Shown: positions 36,529 through 50,373, counted from the stretch's first letter. The stretch: 64,000 nt of DNA from Anseranas semipalmata (GCA_013399115.1 VXAA01001406.1:318525-382524); one strand, 5' to 3'. Notes: generated by a model not told the origin, from the sequence alone. Numbers and translations: made by a program.

Positions 36529-39060
36529 TCATCAGGAGTGCCTTGAGATTTTTGTCCTTTCCCAGCAGTCAACTGCTGTTATGAGACAAGAAGTGATCAT
36601 AATTGCTTCATCGTCCATGTCTGCTGGTACCACTCACAGAGGAAGGAGATAGAAACTGAAAGCAAGGTCTACACCACTGGATCTGGATGCCAAACTGCCT
36701 TTAAAATTACTCCCTCACAGTCTGTAACTTGATGTGACTTGGTTCACCTGAATGTCAGCATACAGGGCATGGACCTGATCTCCAAAGATTTCAGGGCTAG
36801 ATGACAAAACTATGTTTCACATCTGACATAGAGCACGGATAGCCAATTGTTAGGAAAGAGTTCACAGGTTTGGAATCAGCAGAATTCAGAAATCACCGAG
36901 GAACATATCAAGGGCTGGTAGGAGGACTGGATAAGACCTAGCTTCAGGTTGAATATATGTCTAGGTGACTTTTGGCTTTGAATAATTTGAAACTGGAAGC
37001 CAAACATATGATGCTGGGGCCCTAAAACAAAAAATGAAAACCCTAGCCAAGCTGAGGGACTCCTCAGAATTACTCTAATTAATCTGTATAAAGGAATTGC
37101 AGAGGAATAATTCAACAATGAAACGTTCTTGTATCAAAAGCTGTATGAATTTACAGATAAAATATCGTCTTTAACACATAGATATCACTACTTGGAACAA
37201 CGCTTTTTGATCCTTTTATCCCACAACGAAATTCAGGAAATCCAATGCTAATACTTTAACTTCTTCCTTTGCTAAATTTCAGACCTCTTTTCAAGTAAAG
37301 AACTGAACTGTTTTTCACATTATTTGGAATAATCACGTTATTTGGAATAATCATATTTTCACATTATTTGCAAAAATCAAAACTGATACATAAAATTATT
37401 ACTGCTATCATGAGTTAACAATTTATCTCTTTTGAAATCTTATTAATGCATTTCTTCATTTATTTTAGAAACTAAATCTCTTTCTGTATCCTCTGAATGC
37501 TGCGAATTCATCAGCTATAGATGTAAAATGAAGCTGAAATGTACTCACTTATTTTATTTCTCACTTCATTTATTTTTTCTCCAAGGCATTTAGCTTCAGC
37601 AAACCTGTCAATGCAAGCATAATGATACAGAATTATTCAAAAGCACAACCAGTGAAATGATTTGTTCACAATAAAATACTGAATTCTTCATGACCATTTT
37701 TTATTTTGTAAATAGAACTGGTTGGAAACAATTTTCCATCAGAAAAGATAGTCTGGTCTAAAAGAACTATTCTGAATGCAACAAATAGGTTTACAAGACA
37801 GACAAAATAAATTTATGTGACTATAAATTTTTAAAATTATGTTATTTCAATTCTAAGGATTGGATTCTCTTAAACACACATATTAGGCTGTGATATTAAT
37901 TTTANAATGTTTTAACATACAGCTACATAAAAATAGAAAGAGAAAAAATCCAAAGTGAAAACAAAATTAGAACTTCTGCTCACCAGCAAATTTCAAATTT
38001 AAGCCTGTAATTTGCATATTGCTGATAATCACTGTTTGTGATGTGTGAAAATGTATGTCCCAGTCACTAAGAAACCTCTCAAACAGAAAAATAAGAAAGT
38101 GTGACAAAACTAAAGTATTCTGATCTTCTACAACTAGTCCTTATGTGAATGCAGGTATTCAAATTATATCCACCTACTGCTGAAATACTGACATAAACCA
38201 AAGCTAGCCACATGAAGATATACAAACAACAAGCAATCAACAGCCTGAGAAAGATGGAAACAAATCAATGAATCAGGCTTTGGAAAGTCTCTTTTTATAG
38301 TATTCAAATAACTGGACCTTGAAACAAAATTGGAAATGAGTTTTTTTCTAAATATGAAATTTCCCTTGCTGTATTTCATGGTAGAGAAATGTAATCTTTG
38401 TAAATAAACAGATACAGACTAACTTGTATGTTTTCCTTCGAGAAAATTACTAATTGCCTGTTGTAATACACAATATTTGTTTTACTTAATATGCCACATT
38501 TGTACCATCCTAGTATAAAATGAGGCCTTTCCATCCTGGGATAGTGTTTTGACAGGAAAAACGAACTCAGTCATTCCTTGGAGGAGAGACTCTAAGGGAA
38601 GCTCAGCATGCTGCAGGACGTGTTGCTGGTGATTCAGTAGGTGGTTCTTTTCTCAGAATGTTTACTGAACTAATCTACTCAGATATTTCTTGAGTGTGTT
38701 GTAAAAGAAAACCACCTGTGGCAATCAAATATCGCTTGGCCCTTTCTACAAAAGTAATGATGTTAACTGGCGACCTGGATGAGTCTTGTGCTGGTAACTA
38801 CATCTGTCCTGCACATATCCGTTTTTAGTCTTCAGTCCCCAGCTACTGCTGAAAATTACTTTTATATGCCTTTTCAGTGTAATTTTTTTTTTCTGCCATA
38901 ACTGATTGAATTTAAATAGCAAATTATTCATAGGAAGAAATGTTCATCTGAGATTGTCCTTGATAAGAGGTAATGCAACGATCACTTTTTACAGCCTTAC
39001 ATTCCCAAAGCACTGAATAACATCAGTGAAAGAATCTTCAAAGCATTCTTGAGTGCAAAG
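36529..39060. other. Unique non-coding stretch
   Basis: No gene recognised. Contains an ambiguous base at 37905 and a short tandem repeat at 37316-37377. A TATA-like TATAAAA at 38514-38520 is followed by about 120 bp of GC-richer sequence, which is not enough to call a promoter. Confidence 0.5.
37316..37377 (+). repeat. Tandem repeat of an 18-bp unit
   Basis: CACATTATTTGGAATAAT and CACGTTATTTGGAATAAT stand in tandem. A diverged third copy (CACATTATTTGCAAAAAT) follows after a short spacer. Confidence 0.85.
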
Positions 39061-39135
39061 TATTATTATAGAAATTTTTAAAAAGGGCAAACTGAGATAT
39101 AGCGAGATTAAATGACTTGAAGAATGTCAAAAATT
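39061..39135 (-). mobile_element. MIR-like ancient SINE relic
   Basis: The plus strand carries a decayed reverse complement of the MIR core: TATTATTATAGAAA, AAAGGGCAAACTGAGATATAGCGAGATTAAATGACTTGA, then AATGTCAAAAATTGCA. The order (tri-nucleotide-rich segment, AAACTGAGGC-like block, TTAAATGACTTG, GGTCA-like block) is that of MIR. High divergence makes the edges approximate. Confidence 0.55.
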
Positions 39136-42108
39136 GCATTCCCATGCAAAATATTGTGAATCACAGCAAAGACATCTATCCCAAATTGTTAACACTGGAA
39201 TAATATAAACCATGTACATACAGGCAAAATATCTTGCCTGTCTGCATGCTGGGTGATACTGCAAGCTCTTAGGGAGCCAAGACCGTGTTTCTTATATTTG
39301 AACAGTACTGAGTATAATTGGATCCTAGTCCATGATGAGGATATTTTAAGATGTTAGTAGTGAAAATAATAGGTAATAATTTCATAGCCAAAAATGTCAT
39401 TTTATAAAGATAGACTACAGTGCTTACAAATTTCCAGTAGGTACATGTCTAAATTAATTCACTGACAACTTACTTATTATATTCAAATCATCAAATCTTC
39501 ACATGGTATGCAAAATATTCTAATGATCTGAATTTTCTTTTTTAGCTTGCAACATGATGTTGCAGTGATGCTCACTTCAGTGTTATTAAGCATCCTGCTC
39601 ACTGTATGTCTTGTTCCTCACTACATGTGTGATATCTAGGTATTTCATTAAAAAGCAGCTGCCTACAGAGCCTTACGAATGCACTTATATCCTCTACATT
39701 CCCTATAGCCTGCTAGAACTTGATGTCTTCTCCTTTTATGCTTTATTTTTCTACCAGTTTTCTGATATTTTACAGCAGTTGTTGACATAATTACTACACT
39801 TATTTAACTCAGTACTATATAAAGCTGTTTAGGAAAAATGGCATCTATATCAGGCATTAAAATGCCAAATGTATTCGCTGTAAGAATTATGACACTCAGT
39901 TCAACGTACAATGGCAAAGTCTGAACTGAGGCTTGTTCAAGGAAATATCTATTGTAATAGTTTAAAGTGTAGAAGGATGCTGCATTGTGACCTTTTTCGT
40001 AGGACATTAATTAGGCTTGACATGAAATTCTGAATTGTTATTTTGATGTGTGCAAATTGAACTTTGCTGAATGTGGAGGCAGAACGGTAATACTTAATTG
40101 TTAAGTATGCCTTCAACTGATCTGGATGAGTCATGGCATAGTCAAAGTAACTGAGGAAATCCACAAATTGTATTTATGTCTAACTCAAATAACGGCAAAA
40201 CATAGTCAAGAAATATGACTTTCAATGGGGGAGGTGGGACTTGGAAAACTGCCCCTTCTCAACTAGTCCATTTCCCTAAAAAAATGGAAAAAGCTGGAAT
40301 TTCAGGTGGCTGCATTCATATCTGCTCCTGGACACTTGTTTTCAAGGCTGAAGTCAACATGGCTAAATAGCTCCAGCTGGGGTGTTCCTCAGCACTTACT
40401 ATCTCTTGCATAAGGAAGGTAGAAACCTTTGAAGCATCTGTGAGAATGTTATACAATCTTTTTCCACTTAGAACTTGTTTTGACATGGAACACCCAAGCA
40501 GGTATGGAAGACTGTGTAAAGATCTAATGGGAACACCCCAAAGTACCTCTATCTTTCTTTCCTCCAGCTCCCATAGATCAAATACTAAGCTCATCAGTTA
40601 CTTCGTAGTTATTGAGGCAAAAGTCCTGTGGACTCTGATTCATGTTCACGGATAGATTTAGTTGCACAACTTGAAGCCAGCTGTCTATCCAGACCTTATT
40701 CATTGCTTACTGCCTTCAAAACAGGAATAGATGAATGGGTCATTCATCTGTTTCTCAAACACCACAGTTCGTAAACTGGCACTATAACCGAAACTAAAAT
40801 TTGACATTAATTTATGACAGACAAAGAAATTCCATCTGTGACTATAAGTCATAGTCAAACAAAATAAACAAGATAAAGACATAAGATTTAATTCTAATAT
40901 TGAAAGAAAAAAGGCTACTTTTGATACTCCTCTAATAAAAAATCTAGCATAAAGCTGATATTGGTATGAATCATGAGGAGTGAACAATTATATTGTTAGC
41001 TCAAAAGAGTCCATGAGCATCCTACATGAATAGAGGCTGCTCCATAGGAAGACTGAATCATTGCTTCTAGTACCTACAAGACAAAATATTCCAGTACGAA
41101 ACCCCAGAGTGAATTTGGCCCCTAACTGTTATGGAACAAGAATTTTGCAAAGATTTAACTCTTTGAACACAAATATCAGTAATCAAAAATTTAACATTTT
41201 GAAAAACAAATCTCTAACAGTGTAAAACAAGACAAATTCTGAGGCTGTCAAATGAGAGAATGGAGATATTTAGTGAAATACACATTCACTCATTTCTACT
41301 TAGAAATTATGAGTGACCTAATTGAAACTCATCCTTTCCATGAAACTCATCCACAGCTATTTAAAAACAAAGTTAGCTGCTAATCAGCTGAGACACAGAA
41401 AGCAAGAAAAGAAGAAAGTGGAAAAAATTAATGGAGAACAACAAAAGAGAAAATAGATTTACATCACATCTGTAAGCTCAGTAGAATTTTACTTCTGAAA
41501 ATACTGACTAGGATGGGATTTAAAAGGCTTTGCGCAGTATACAATATTGCATTGGAGTGGCGTAGCTGGGAAGATTTCTTGCTAGTACATTTCACTAGAA
41601 AATGAGACACATTTTTCTCCTCCTTAGAAAAACAATGCTAAGAGAACATGGTTGTATTGAGGAACAGGACATTACTAAGTTCTCTGGAAGTCAAGTATAG
41701 GATGTCCAAATTCCAGAAGTCTGATTCTGTATGGGGATAAACATAGATTTTTAAGCAGGGCTGCACTTATTGTTGCACAGAAGAAAAATGAGAAAGAGTT
41801 GTTTCGTATTAACCACAAACTAAGCTGTAAAAGATCACCTTTTCCATCTTACAAAGCAAGCCACTTTCCTAGTACTTCCCATAGGCAACTCTACTAATGG
41901 GATAGCCTGAATCTATTGTCTTTCACTCAGACAGTAAGTCAGTAAATGAGCTTCAGAAAGAAATTATCCTTAACTGAATAAGCTTCTCTGTTTTTTAAAC
42001 CCAGGGATGGTACTGAGTTACAATACCGAGTTACATCTCCTGTAAAGATCTCTGAAGTAGTAGGTGAAAAGTTTTATGTTTGAAACAGTATTTCTTTTAT
42101 ACATGTGC
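39136..42108. other. Unique non-coding stretch
   Basis: No gene recognised. A 92-codon minus frame at 40316-40594 has a fairly balanced composition but no recognisable domain and no clear splice borders. The rest is AT-rich unique DNA. Confidence 0.5.
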
Positions 42109-42127
42109 TTTTTTTTTTTTTTTTTTT
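42109..42127 (+). repeat. Poly(T) run of 19
   Basis: A T homopolymer. Similar 19-base runs lie at 58021-58039 and 61739-61757. A short AT repeat (about 42202-42217) follows before the CR1 end at 42238. Confidence 0.9.
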
Positions 42128-42237
42128 AAGACAAATATTTTTCAGTATTTGATTTAAACAAATGATTACATTTGGTTGTTTATACACAGGCAGTAACAGA
42201 AATATATATATATAGTATATGTACGGATATGTATATT

Positions 42238-42370
42238 CACAGAATCACAGAATCACAGAGGAAGGGACCTCTGGAAGTCATCTGGTCCAACCCCCATCTC
42301 AAACAAGGCCACCTAGGGCAGGTTACCCAGGACCATGTCTAGGTGGCTTTTAAAGACCTCCAAGGAGGTC
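42238..42370 (-). mobile_element. CR1 LINE 3' end with tail repeats
   Basis: The plus strand starts with tandem CACAGAAT/CACAGAATCA units, the reverse complement of the CR1 3' terminal repeats. It continues GGAAGGGACCTCTGGAAGTC, ATCTGGTCCAACCCCC, CCACCTAGGGCAGGTT and GACCATGTCTAGGTGGCTTTT. This is the least diverged CR1 in the window. The copy is heavily 5'-truncated at about 130 bp. The tail at its upstream end fixes the minus orientation. Confidence 0.92.
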
Positions 42371-43879
42371 CATAATTCATAACTCCATATTCATATAGAT
42401 TCACATCTATTTGAATAATTTCACAGCCCAAGCAACAGTTGTGACCTTGGCAGTCAAAGTTTCAACTAGGCTCACTGAAAGTTCACCATTCAATTAATAC
42501 AAGAATGGTATAATTAGCAAGCCAAGAAAATCTACCCAAAATACCCAAAGGAAAAAATATGACAGCTAAAAATAAGTAATTTGTGAACCAAATACTGTTT
42601 GTGGTATGACAGAAGTGGTTATGTAACTACAGACAAAAATATTAACATGAGAGGGCTACATGTAAAGGGAAGTTATGGTAACCTTTAAACATGTGGCGTC
42701 CACACACTTCTTCCTGTGCAATTTGAACACTGGCTGGTTAACCGAGTTTTTGTGCAACTGGTGGTTCAGAAGCTGCATTCAAAATTACAGACTGGACTTG
42801 ATACAAATCCAGTTTAATGAACTCAGTAAACTTGGAGCTACAGGCATCTTCACTAAAATCCACTGCAAATGGCAGGAGAAAACTGTCATGCTCCGAGGTA
42901 TGAACATTCACAGCACCAATTTGAGCAATCAGCTGCTGCATATTACAGAGGGTCTATCCAAGGCATGAGTCTGAAACTCTTCATCCTTTAGGGAAAGCAA
43001 ATCTGGTGTCAAAGTTTGTGGGTTCTGCCCATCTCTATTACATGTTCTGAAAGCAGATGAAAATACTGGTTTGCTTCTTAGTAATAACTATCAGAGAAAA
43101 TACGGCAGAATTGTGATTAACTAGAGGAAATTCAGGACATGGCTCAGAACTGTTGTGCTCCCATGATCATGCTGTAACCATGAAGTGTTCTCTCAATAGA
43201 CAGCAATGTCACAAATGACTGCAGTGCAAGTTACATGTGGCATCATCTGATCTATTGATCAGAAGAAAGACATTACTAAATATCCAGTTTACGTGGATAA
43301 AGCTTTACATACATCTAATGCCTTGGCAATTTGTGTTCCTGTGGCTGCAAGCATAGACCTGAGTAGAAAATTAACCAGTTCACAAACGTGATAAATAGCA
43401 AGATCTTGAATAAGCCATAGAGACACAGAGCAGATAATTTCTTGCCTGAATTTCACTGAAGTAAGTGAGTATAAGATTTAGTCACCCTGAAAACAACATC
43501 TTTCATGCCAATTAAGTAGGAAAATTGTGCTATGAGCAAAGCAGAAGAAAGCAGACAAAACATGGAGAAGGAGGAGACCCCAGGAAAAAAAAAATAAAAA
43601 AGAAAAAAAGAAAAAAGAAAAAAACTGTTAGGGGAAATGTTAGTTAGAAGGGTACATTTAGAGATCTGCTTTTGGCATGTCTAATCTAAAAACATTTTAT
43701 TTCTCTTACAGTACAAGGAGGGTTAACACTTGTAAAACTGACAGTGAAACAGTACTCTTATACAATCAACACAGGAAAGTCTTGGTCTCAGCAGTTTAAT
43801 TTTTGAGATGCTTAAACTCCACTTTATGAAAATTCATGTTTTTAATATTTCACCATTCTCTTCATCTTCACCAGAAGAT

Positions 43880-44000
43880 TTCAACGTGCTTTGCTAGCAT
43901 TAACAATAAATGTGGAGGGAGAAAGTATTATTTCTGTTTTAGAGTGCAAAACTGGAAAAGAGAAGCTAAAATCACTTGGCAAACAAGTTAGGAGCAAGAC
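43880..44000 (-). mobile_element. MIR-like ancient SINE relic
   Basis: The plus strand shows CGTGCTTTGCTAGCATTAACAATAAAT, then AGTATTATTTCTGTTTTAGAG, GCAAAACTGGAAAAGAGAAGCTAAAATCACTTGGCAAAC and AAGTTAGGAGCAAGAC. This order matches the reverse complement of MIR: 3' part, TATTATTCC, TTTTACAG, AAACTGAGG, TTAAATCACTTG. It is decayed; edges approximate. Confidence 0.5.
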
Positions 44001-45039
44001 AAAAGCATCTGTTAAACATCTCCTCGTTTAGTGTCCAATTCAGTGCTGAAGCCAGTAAAGCATTTTTGACAATGGAAATTACAGTAATCAATTTAGTCAT
44101 ATGAATCTAACTTCCTCTAGACAATTCATGATCACGAATACCATTTACCACATTGCTTCAATAGGGCTACAAAGATAAGATGAATAAAGCCAGAGGAAAA
44201 ATGCACTGAGATCACTCATGCCATTTTCATACTCTATTCAGACTTTCATTCTGTCATCACTCAGTGCCTTCCGAATATGAAATATCCCCTATAAGAAAAG
44301 GCCAAGTTTCTGTACCACCATCTCAACAGAAGCCTAGGATGTTTGGTCTAAAATTACATGTTCCTATCCAGGCTCACAATGAACTGTCAGATGTCTGTCT
44401 CCAGCTGTATCTTGTTTTGACACTCACCTTTGCTTTAGAAGCTGTTTGTTGTCCTCAATGGTTATACTGTCAGCATGGTCACACTTGAAAACTTCAAAAG
44501 CCTCCTGACATCCAAGTGATATTTTTCCTCCTGCCCCAAGAAAAAAAAAAGGGAACTACTTCAGAGTAAGAAAGAAACAGACATTTCACATTTATTTAAG
44601 TCCTTTTTAGACAAATACAGCAAATCAGCCCAAGGGTCTTAAAAACCCAGCAGGTTATGCTCTGTGGTCCACCAACAGGAAAGCATTTTTGACAAAAGAT
44701 CTCTTAGATGACAAATTAATTTAGCTTCACTTCACTTCTCTAAAGCCTGAATGTTTGTGTTGTATAATTTCTCAAGACAACTTAAATTTTTCATAAATAA
44801 AAATAAAATGTGAAAGTTTAAAATATGTGAAATATTCTTATGTAAGAGGTATTTTCACAACAGCAAGCTGCACTTTGCTTCTGTATTTCTTTCATCCCTC
44901 TATCATATTTGCCCCAAGACATGACTTGAATATTTTCAGTACTGCGGGAAGAAAAAAACTGGGGCTTTTTTTAACTACTATGCTTCACGCCTCTCAGTGG
45001 ATGTCACTTCCTTTTAGTGAATCAGGTATGGTACCTACC

Positions 45040-45074
45040 AAAATGTCTGGTTCCTATAAAAATGGCTGGTTCCT
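45040..45074 (+). repeat. Duplicated 16-bp segment, 19-bp period
   Basis: AAAATGTCTGGTTCCT and AAAATGGCTGGTTCCT lie 19 bp apart, differing at one base. A small local duplication. Confidence 0.85.
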
Positions 45075-48000
45075 GCCTTTTAGACTTTCAACTTGGTATT
45101 TGTTTTCTTTTGTGCACCAGAAGTTCAAGACCTGTTTGGCCTTCAAATCTTTTTCAAGATAACTACAGAAAAGTATTAGAGTCTGTATTATTTACCAGTT
45201 CTCATTGCTGAATGATCTACAGATACAAATAAGAAATCATGCATCTGTATTATTATTAACAAAAAAAAATCGAAGGTTACTCACAAGCCTGCCTTCCTGC
45301 TTCAGAACTATCAAGAGCCCCAGATCCATTGTGCACAAGATCTATAAACTTTCCTGGGAGTTTTGCTGTGCAAGAGTTTTCTATATGGTTTGTGCCAATG
45401 GTCCAGCATTACCAATAACATATAATGTTTGCAAATTATTTTTTCTGGCTACCTACTTTGCAATTTTGTTGTAAGCAGGGATGACATGTATTAACAAAGC
45501 ATACATAAACAGTTGATGGGCTATGCAATACTAGATGCTACACCTTGGATTCCAGCTCAGTTCGCATGAAAAAACCTGCATTTTGTAGTCACTCCAGAAT
45601 ATGTTCTGCTGCTCCTCGTTGTACTTACCATTTCAGGACTACTTCCCACTGACTTCAGTGAGATTTCTGTGGTGTAAGATACTGTTTACAGTGAAGGCTG
45701 GTAACACAGACTAACACTCAGGGTTCAATAATCACTAAAAGTTTCTAAAACTCTTTATTCAAAATATAGTAGAAAAATTTGCCCTCTGTTTCAGTCAAAA
45801 GAATCAGCACATCTGTTACTAATTTAAAAATTTGAGTTGAAAATAGAACCACCAGGAATGTTTCAATGGCAAAGCATGCAGAAATGCTCCACCCTTTTTG
45901 AATAAGAAAATCAAAGAAAGATAGAGTACAGTTTTGCCTCTGTGTGATCCAAAAGAGCAAGAGGATTTAGGAAAATATATTTTTCTGTGATAATGACCTG
46001 AGAATATAATGTTCATGTTTCATGCCTGCCTTGAAGAAAAAAGTCAGCTTTGCAAGCAGAATTTTATAGTACTTTCATCCCACCACTAGCACTAATTTTA
46101 ATACACAGCCTGAGCTGACCCTCTAGAATTGCTTTTTTTTTTCAGAAAGTTTGTATTAAGTGCAGAAAGCACTTGATGAAATTCACAGCCGAGCTTAAAA
46201 TAAACAGTGAAACACCCTTACTCATACGTAATACTGCAATGTAAAGTATTTAACCCTTCTGACAATGTTTTGTCTTTGAGTGTGAGTAAGAAGTAGAATT
46301 AAGTTTGGAAAACAAAAACTATTATGGTGCTTACAGCTTCTTCCAGGCAGAAATGCATTAACCAAAATTAAAGGTAATCAGATAATGGTTTTCCACTGTT
46401 ACATTAAGAGGCAGCAGATTTGTACAGCTTAACAAAGCACACAAATATAGATCTCCAGAACTCTTGGGAAGGGGAAATTTTCCGGTGTATACAGTCCATT
46501 TTAAGAAAATACAGAAGTATATGCAGTAGTAAATAATCACATTCTGAAAATGGTATCTTAGGAAAGGAGCTTAAAAAGAGCTATTAAGATTGTATATCAG
46601 CATAATATGAGCATAAAAAAGCTACAGAATGAATGCTGCAGCCTGTGGGTAATGATGGAGACATTTAGGATGATAATAAGGAAATATAGCGATGTTAATA
46701 GTAAAAGACTGCAAGAAACATTGGAAGCTTGATGGAGTGGTGGTGTTTTGATTCTGTTCAGTAAAGAAGATTATTCCTTCTGCATGCTTGATGTTGTATT
46801 TTCAATCATGCTGTTTACATTTCCTTAAATGACCTATAATTTCATAAAGTAGTTTTGCCTTCTCTCAAATGGCCTCCAAGTGCAAACATGCACTGAAATT
46901 ATTGGCACGCTGTCTCTCCTTGGCCTAATTCAAACAAATAAGCTACATATTCTTTTAAAACAAGACTATTTAAAAAAACTATTGACTTTTATGTTTTTCT
47001 CTAGCTGTGAACTGATATATTATTTATAACACTATATATAATAATGATGTGAATAAAAGAATTGAGAAAAGAAAAAGTGATGATAGCACATTGTTGGCAA
47101 GATTCTCAAACAGTTCAGCTAAAACTATTAGTCCTGTAGAAAACAATTTCTTTTGCTCTCACGGGGCAAACAATTTATCCTCTCCTTCTTTAATACTGTG
47201 GCATAGTGTTACAAAATAAATGCTTGAAAATTCTTATCTAAGGAAGAATCATCATATCCTACAGGAAAAGAACCAGGAAACACATCATCAAGTCACTACA
47301 ATGTGAACTGGAATAATCATCATCATCAAAATAATTCAGATCATCAGAAAAAAACTACAATTTTCTTGCAATCACATTCATGAAATCCCAGTTGACAAGG
47401 GTGCATTAAAAAGTCATAAATTTTGTGTCAATTTTATTTTATTTTTTACTTTACTGTTAGGTTGTGTAAAACACTCAGAAATGTGTTCAGTTCACAATGT
47501 GAAATCTACAGCAAACTCATTATTCACTGCAAATTCAAAGAGCTCGAATTTGGTGAAATTCATGTTTGATAGACATCCTGAATGTGAATGTTTAAGAATG
47601 TTTTCATTGAAGGTTTGATTTCAGTCTGTACTCCTATCCAGTGCACTCCACCAACCTGTATATTAAACAAAAACTTTCAGTGCAAGGGGTTCCTCCTGGA
47701 AAATGTGCAAACTACAATTGTCCCAATGAGCCTGGTAAGTCAGAGAGCAGAATCACCATGACTGCTCACAAGCCCTGACCTAGAGCAACAATAGCTGAAA
47801 TGACAAAGGAATAGAAAGCATATTGTAGTATTCTTTAGCAGGCTAAACTCTTGAAATCAGTAATAATTCAAAATACATTGAGTAAAAATGTAACAATGCT
47901 TTTGGAGGTGGCTGATTATTTTTCTGAGGTGACATAAAAAGATCAAAGGGATTCCAAGACTCAGTCGTACACCTATGGTAGTTAGAAGCCTACATATCAG

Positions 48001-48094
48001 CAAAGACCCTGGCAAATATTATGCACCTTATTCTATCATTAAGGTAATTTATTTTACACTGCTACATATACAAATGCTATTGACTGCCACCCTA

Positions 48095-48127
48095 TATAGT
48101 GTGGCACTGGGTATAGTGTGGCACTGG
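48095..48127 (+). repeat. Duplicated 16-bp segment, 17-bp period
   Basis: TATAGTGTGGCACTGG occurs twice, one base apart. A local tandem duplication. Confidence 0.9.
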
Positions 48128-49870
48128 ATGCTCAAATGCCAGGAGAGAAATTATGGGTCTGAATGCTATTTTTATGTTAAATAATATACATTGGGTTTAC
48201 ACAAGGAATAATTCTGAGTAGGTAAGAGCATGAAAGTATATAAATTTAAATCTTATTTTGTTTCTGCAAGTTATCAAACAAGCTTGCATACATTTAAATG
48301 GTCGTGCTGATTTTTAAAGGTATTCAACACCCACAAATACAATAGAAGCCTCTTTTAGTGATCCCAGTTCATAAATACTGCACAATTTTTAAAGAGTTTA
48401 TTTTAGTGATTTTTTTCATAAACATTTCAAGAGCACCCTAACTAGAAGTCACAATTCCAGAGTGCTAGTCTGGCCACCTTCTTGTTTTTGGTTTGTTTGT
48501 TGAAAAGGGATTTATTGCTCAGAGGGAGAAAAGCTACATAAAATTTAATGCAAAAAAACCACAGAAAATATTTACATTGCTCTTTAGTTAACTCTGGAAA
48601 AATGTATTACACAGTAGCATGAGATTGATGTCTTCTGTGTCAGAAGATACCTTATCTGTCAGAAAGCAGAATCACGCTATCTCCTTACAACCACAACTTG
48701 TGGCCAGATTTCGGTCCTGGTATGACAGCCACACGGGAATTCTAGTGGCCCTCATGCCACAGGCTGTCAGTTTAACCTGCAAAAAGAATTGGAAACAACT
48801 CGCCAGAAATGAAGAATCAAAGTTGCAATTTGAGCTGTTCTGAGGGAGGAACATTAAGACTGTCTGTTAACAAAAGCAAACTCTTGGGAGTAGCTGTTCT
48901 GACTCTTCACAGACCATGTATTCTGATGAGAAAGGCATCTGTCCACCTTTCTGCCCACATATCTGTTTTGCAAAAACTACATTTTCACAGTAGAAGACTT
49001 TGTCTTTCCACTCCTACTAAGTGTTCTGTCTGTCAATAATTGCCAACTTTTTCACTGAAATCAAGAAGAGCAAAATGTCCCCCTGGCTCAATGAAAGCTC
49101 TCATCTGGGAGCTTGTCTTGTCTGAAGAATTTCAGGATGGCAGCTATTATGAATTGTGAGTCTTCGTTCTTATGAAGAACATTCCAACGGTCAACCTGTT
49201 CTTGCTGTTGTCTGTTTCCACTTATCATCAAATATGAACAATGGATTCGTGGGCACTTTCAAATGAAACTAAAGACAAATTCTTTGATAAGTTGTTATAT
49301 TAGAAGTAAGGTGTTAGAAGTATTTGCATGTAAGCATAATTCGCTACATCTTTATCAGGATCCCTCAAGATATTATGGCCAGCTGTTCAGAAAGCAAAAA
49401 AAGCAGATGTAACAGAGCTTGGGTATAATGAATCAACAAAGAATAAACACTGAAAAATAGGAAAACAAAGCCCAAGACAATATACAACAAATACTTTCCT
49501 GCTGTAAAGCTCAGCTAAATTCTTTACGATGAGCATGTGCATTACATATGACTACCTTCATTAGACTTACTTCAAAAATGGGAAAGACTTAAAACAAGGT
49601 TGCTCTTGGTACCCCTGCAGAGTTGAACTGCAAAGTATAGTCTTTGGGAAAGTTAAAAGCCTCAGAGGAAAAACAGAATATTCACACACAATGAATTAAA
49701 TAAGACCATAGCATAATTTAATTTCTCTGGCTCTGGAGTTTCTTTTGTTCATTTACAGGGGAGGAAGAGGGTAAAATGAACAATTTTTTGAGTTTGACTA
49801 TATTTACTGTGATACTGCACATTGATCCAGAAGGTCAGAGTGCACTGCACAAGTGAAAATATTTACTGTG

Positions 49871-49900
49871 CAATTAACTCATTGCAGCTTGAGTTAATTG
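49871..49900. promoter_or_regulatory. Dyad of homeodomain-like sites
   Basis: CAATTAACTC and GAGTTAATTG are perfect 10-bp inverted arms with a 10-nt spacer (ATTGCAGCTT). Each arm contains an ATTA/TAAT core, so the pair could bind a homeodomain dimer. The symmetry is seen; regulatory function is inference. Confidence 0.3.
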
Positions 49901-50240
49901 GTGTGCAGGTCATTTACTCAGGCATCATTTTATCCACATAAAGATAATTGACGGACATGACAAACTATTCTGTGTATGTTGAAATATTTTCTAAACAACA
50001 GTCACCACTAAACGAGACAGTGCAAATGCCTAACAGCAAAAAACAAACTTGTACAGAACTATGGTGGACACAAACCAAAGACATGTACCATTTCTACTGC
50101 AATAAATATTGTTAGAGGATATGTGATCACTAAAACTGGAATTTGTTTAAGATAACCAAAATAAAAGAACAAAAAGGAAATGTTACATACAATGCCAATT
50201 TTGTAAATATCAAATTTTAAAAGTTCAACTGGAATGCTTC

Positions 50241-50275
50241 CAAAAAACAAACAAACAAACAAACAAACAAAAACA
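50241..50275 (+). repeat. (CAAA)n simple repeat
   Basis: About eight CAAA/AAAC units. The minus-strand frame with FVCLFVCLF over it is a by-product. Confidence 0.9.
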
Positions 50276-50373
50276 ACCAAGACTTACAGGAATTCCATTA
50301 GGAGTAGGTTTTATATTAATAAATACTACAGGACTAGTATGGCAAATATTGAACTATACATCAAAAACAAAGG

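Larger units (their letters stand above)
42371..48094. other. Unique non-coding stretch
   Basis: No gene recognised apart from the repeats entered separately. An A-rich purine tract lies at 43588-43624. Sequence at about 45630-45665 (CCCACTGACTTCAGTGAGAT) resembles a motif common in ancient CR1-type LINEs but is too short to call. The segment 46800-47060 has little simple sequence and several homeodomain-like sites, and is a candidate conserved element. Confidence 0.5.

Noticed and set aside
42675..42968. 97-codon plus-strand ORF
   Set aside because: No recognised domain and no flanking splice signals; an overlapping minus frame of similar length shows it is not distinctive.
44827..45162. 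111-codon plus-strand ORF
   Set aside because: Low-information F-, S- and K-rich frame crossing a local duplication; no homology recognised.
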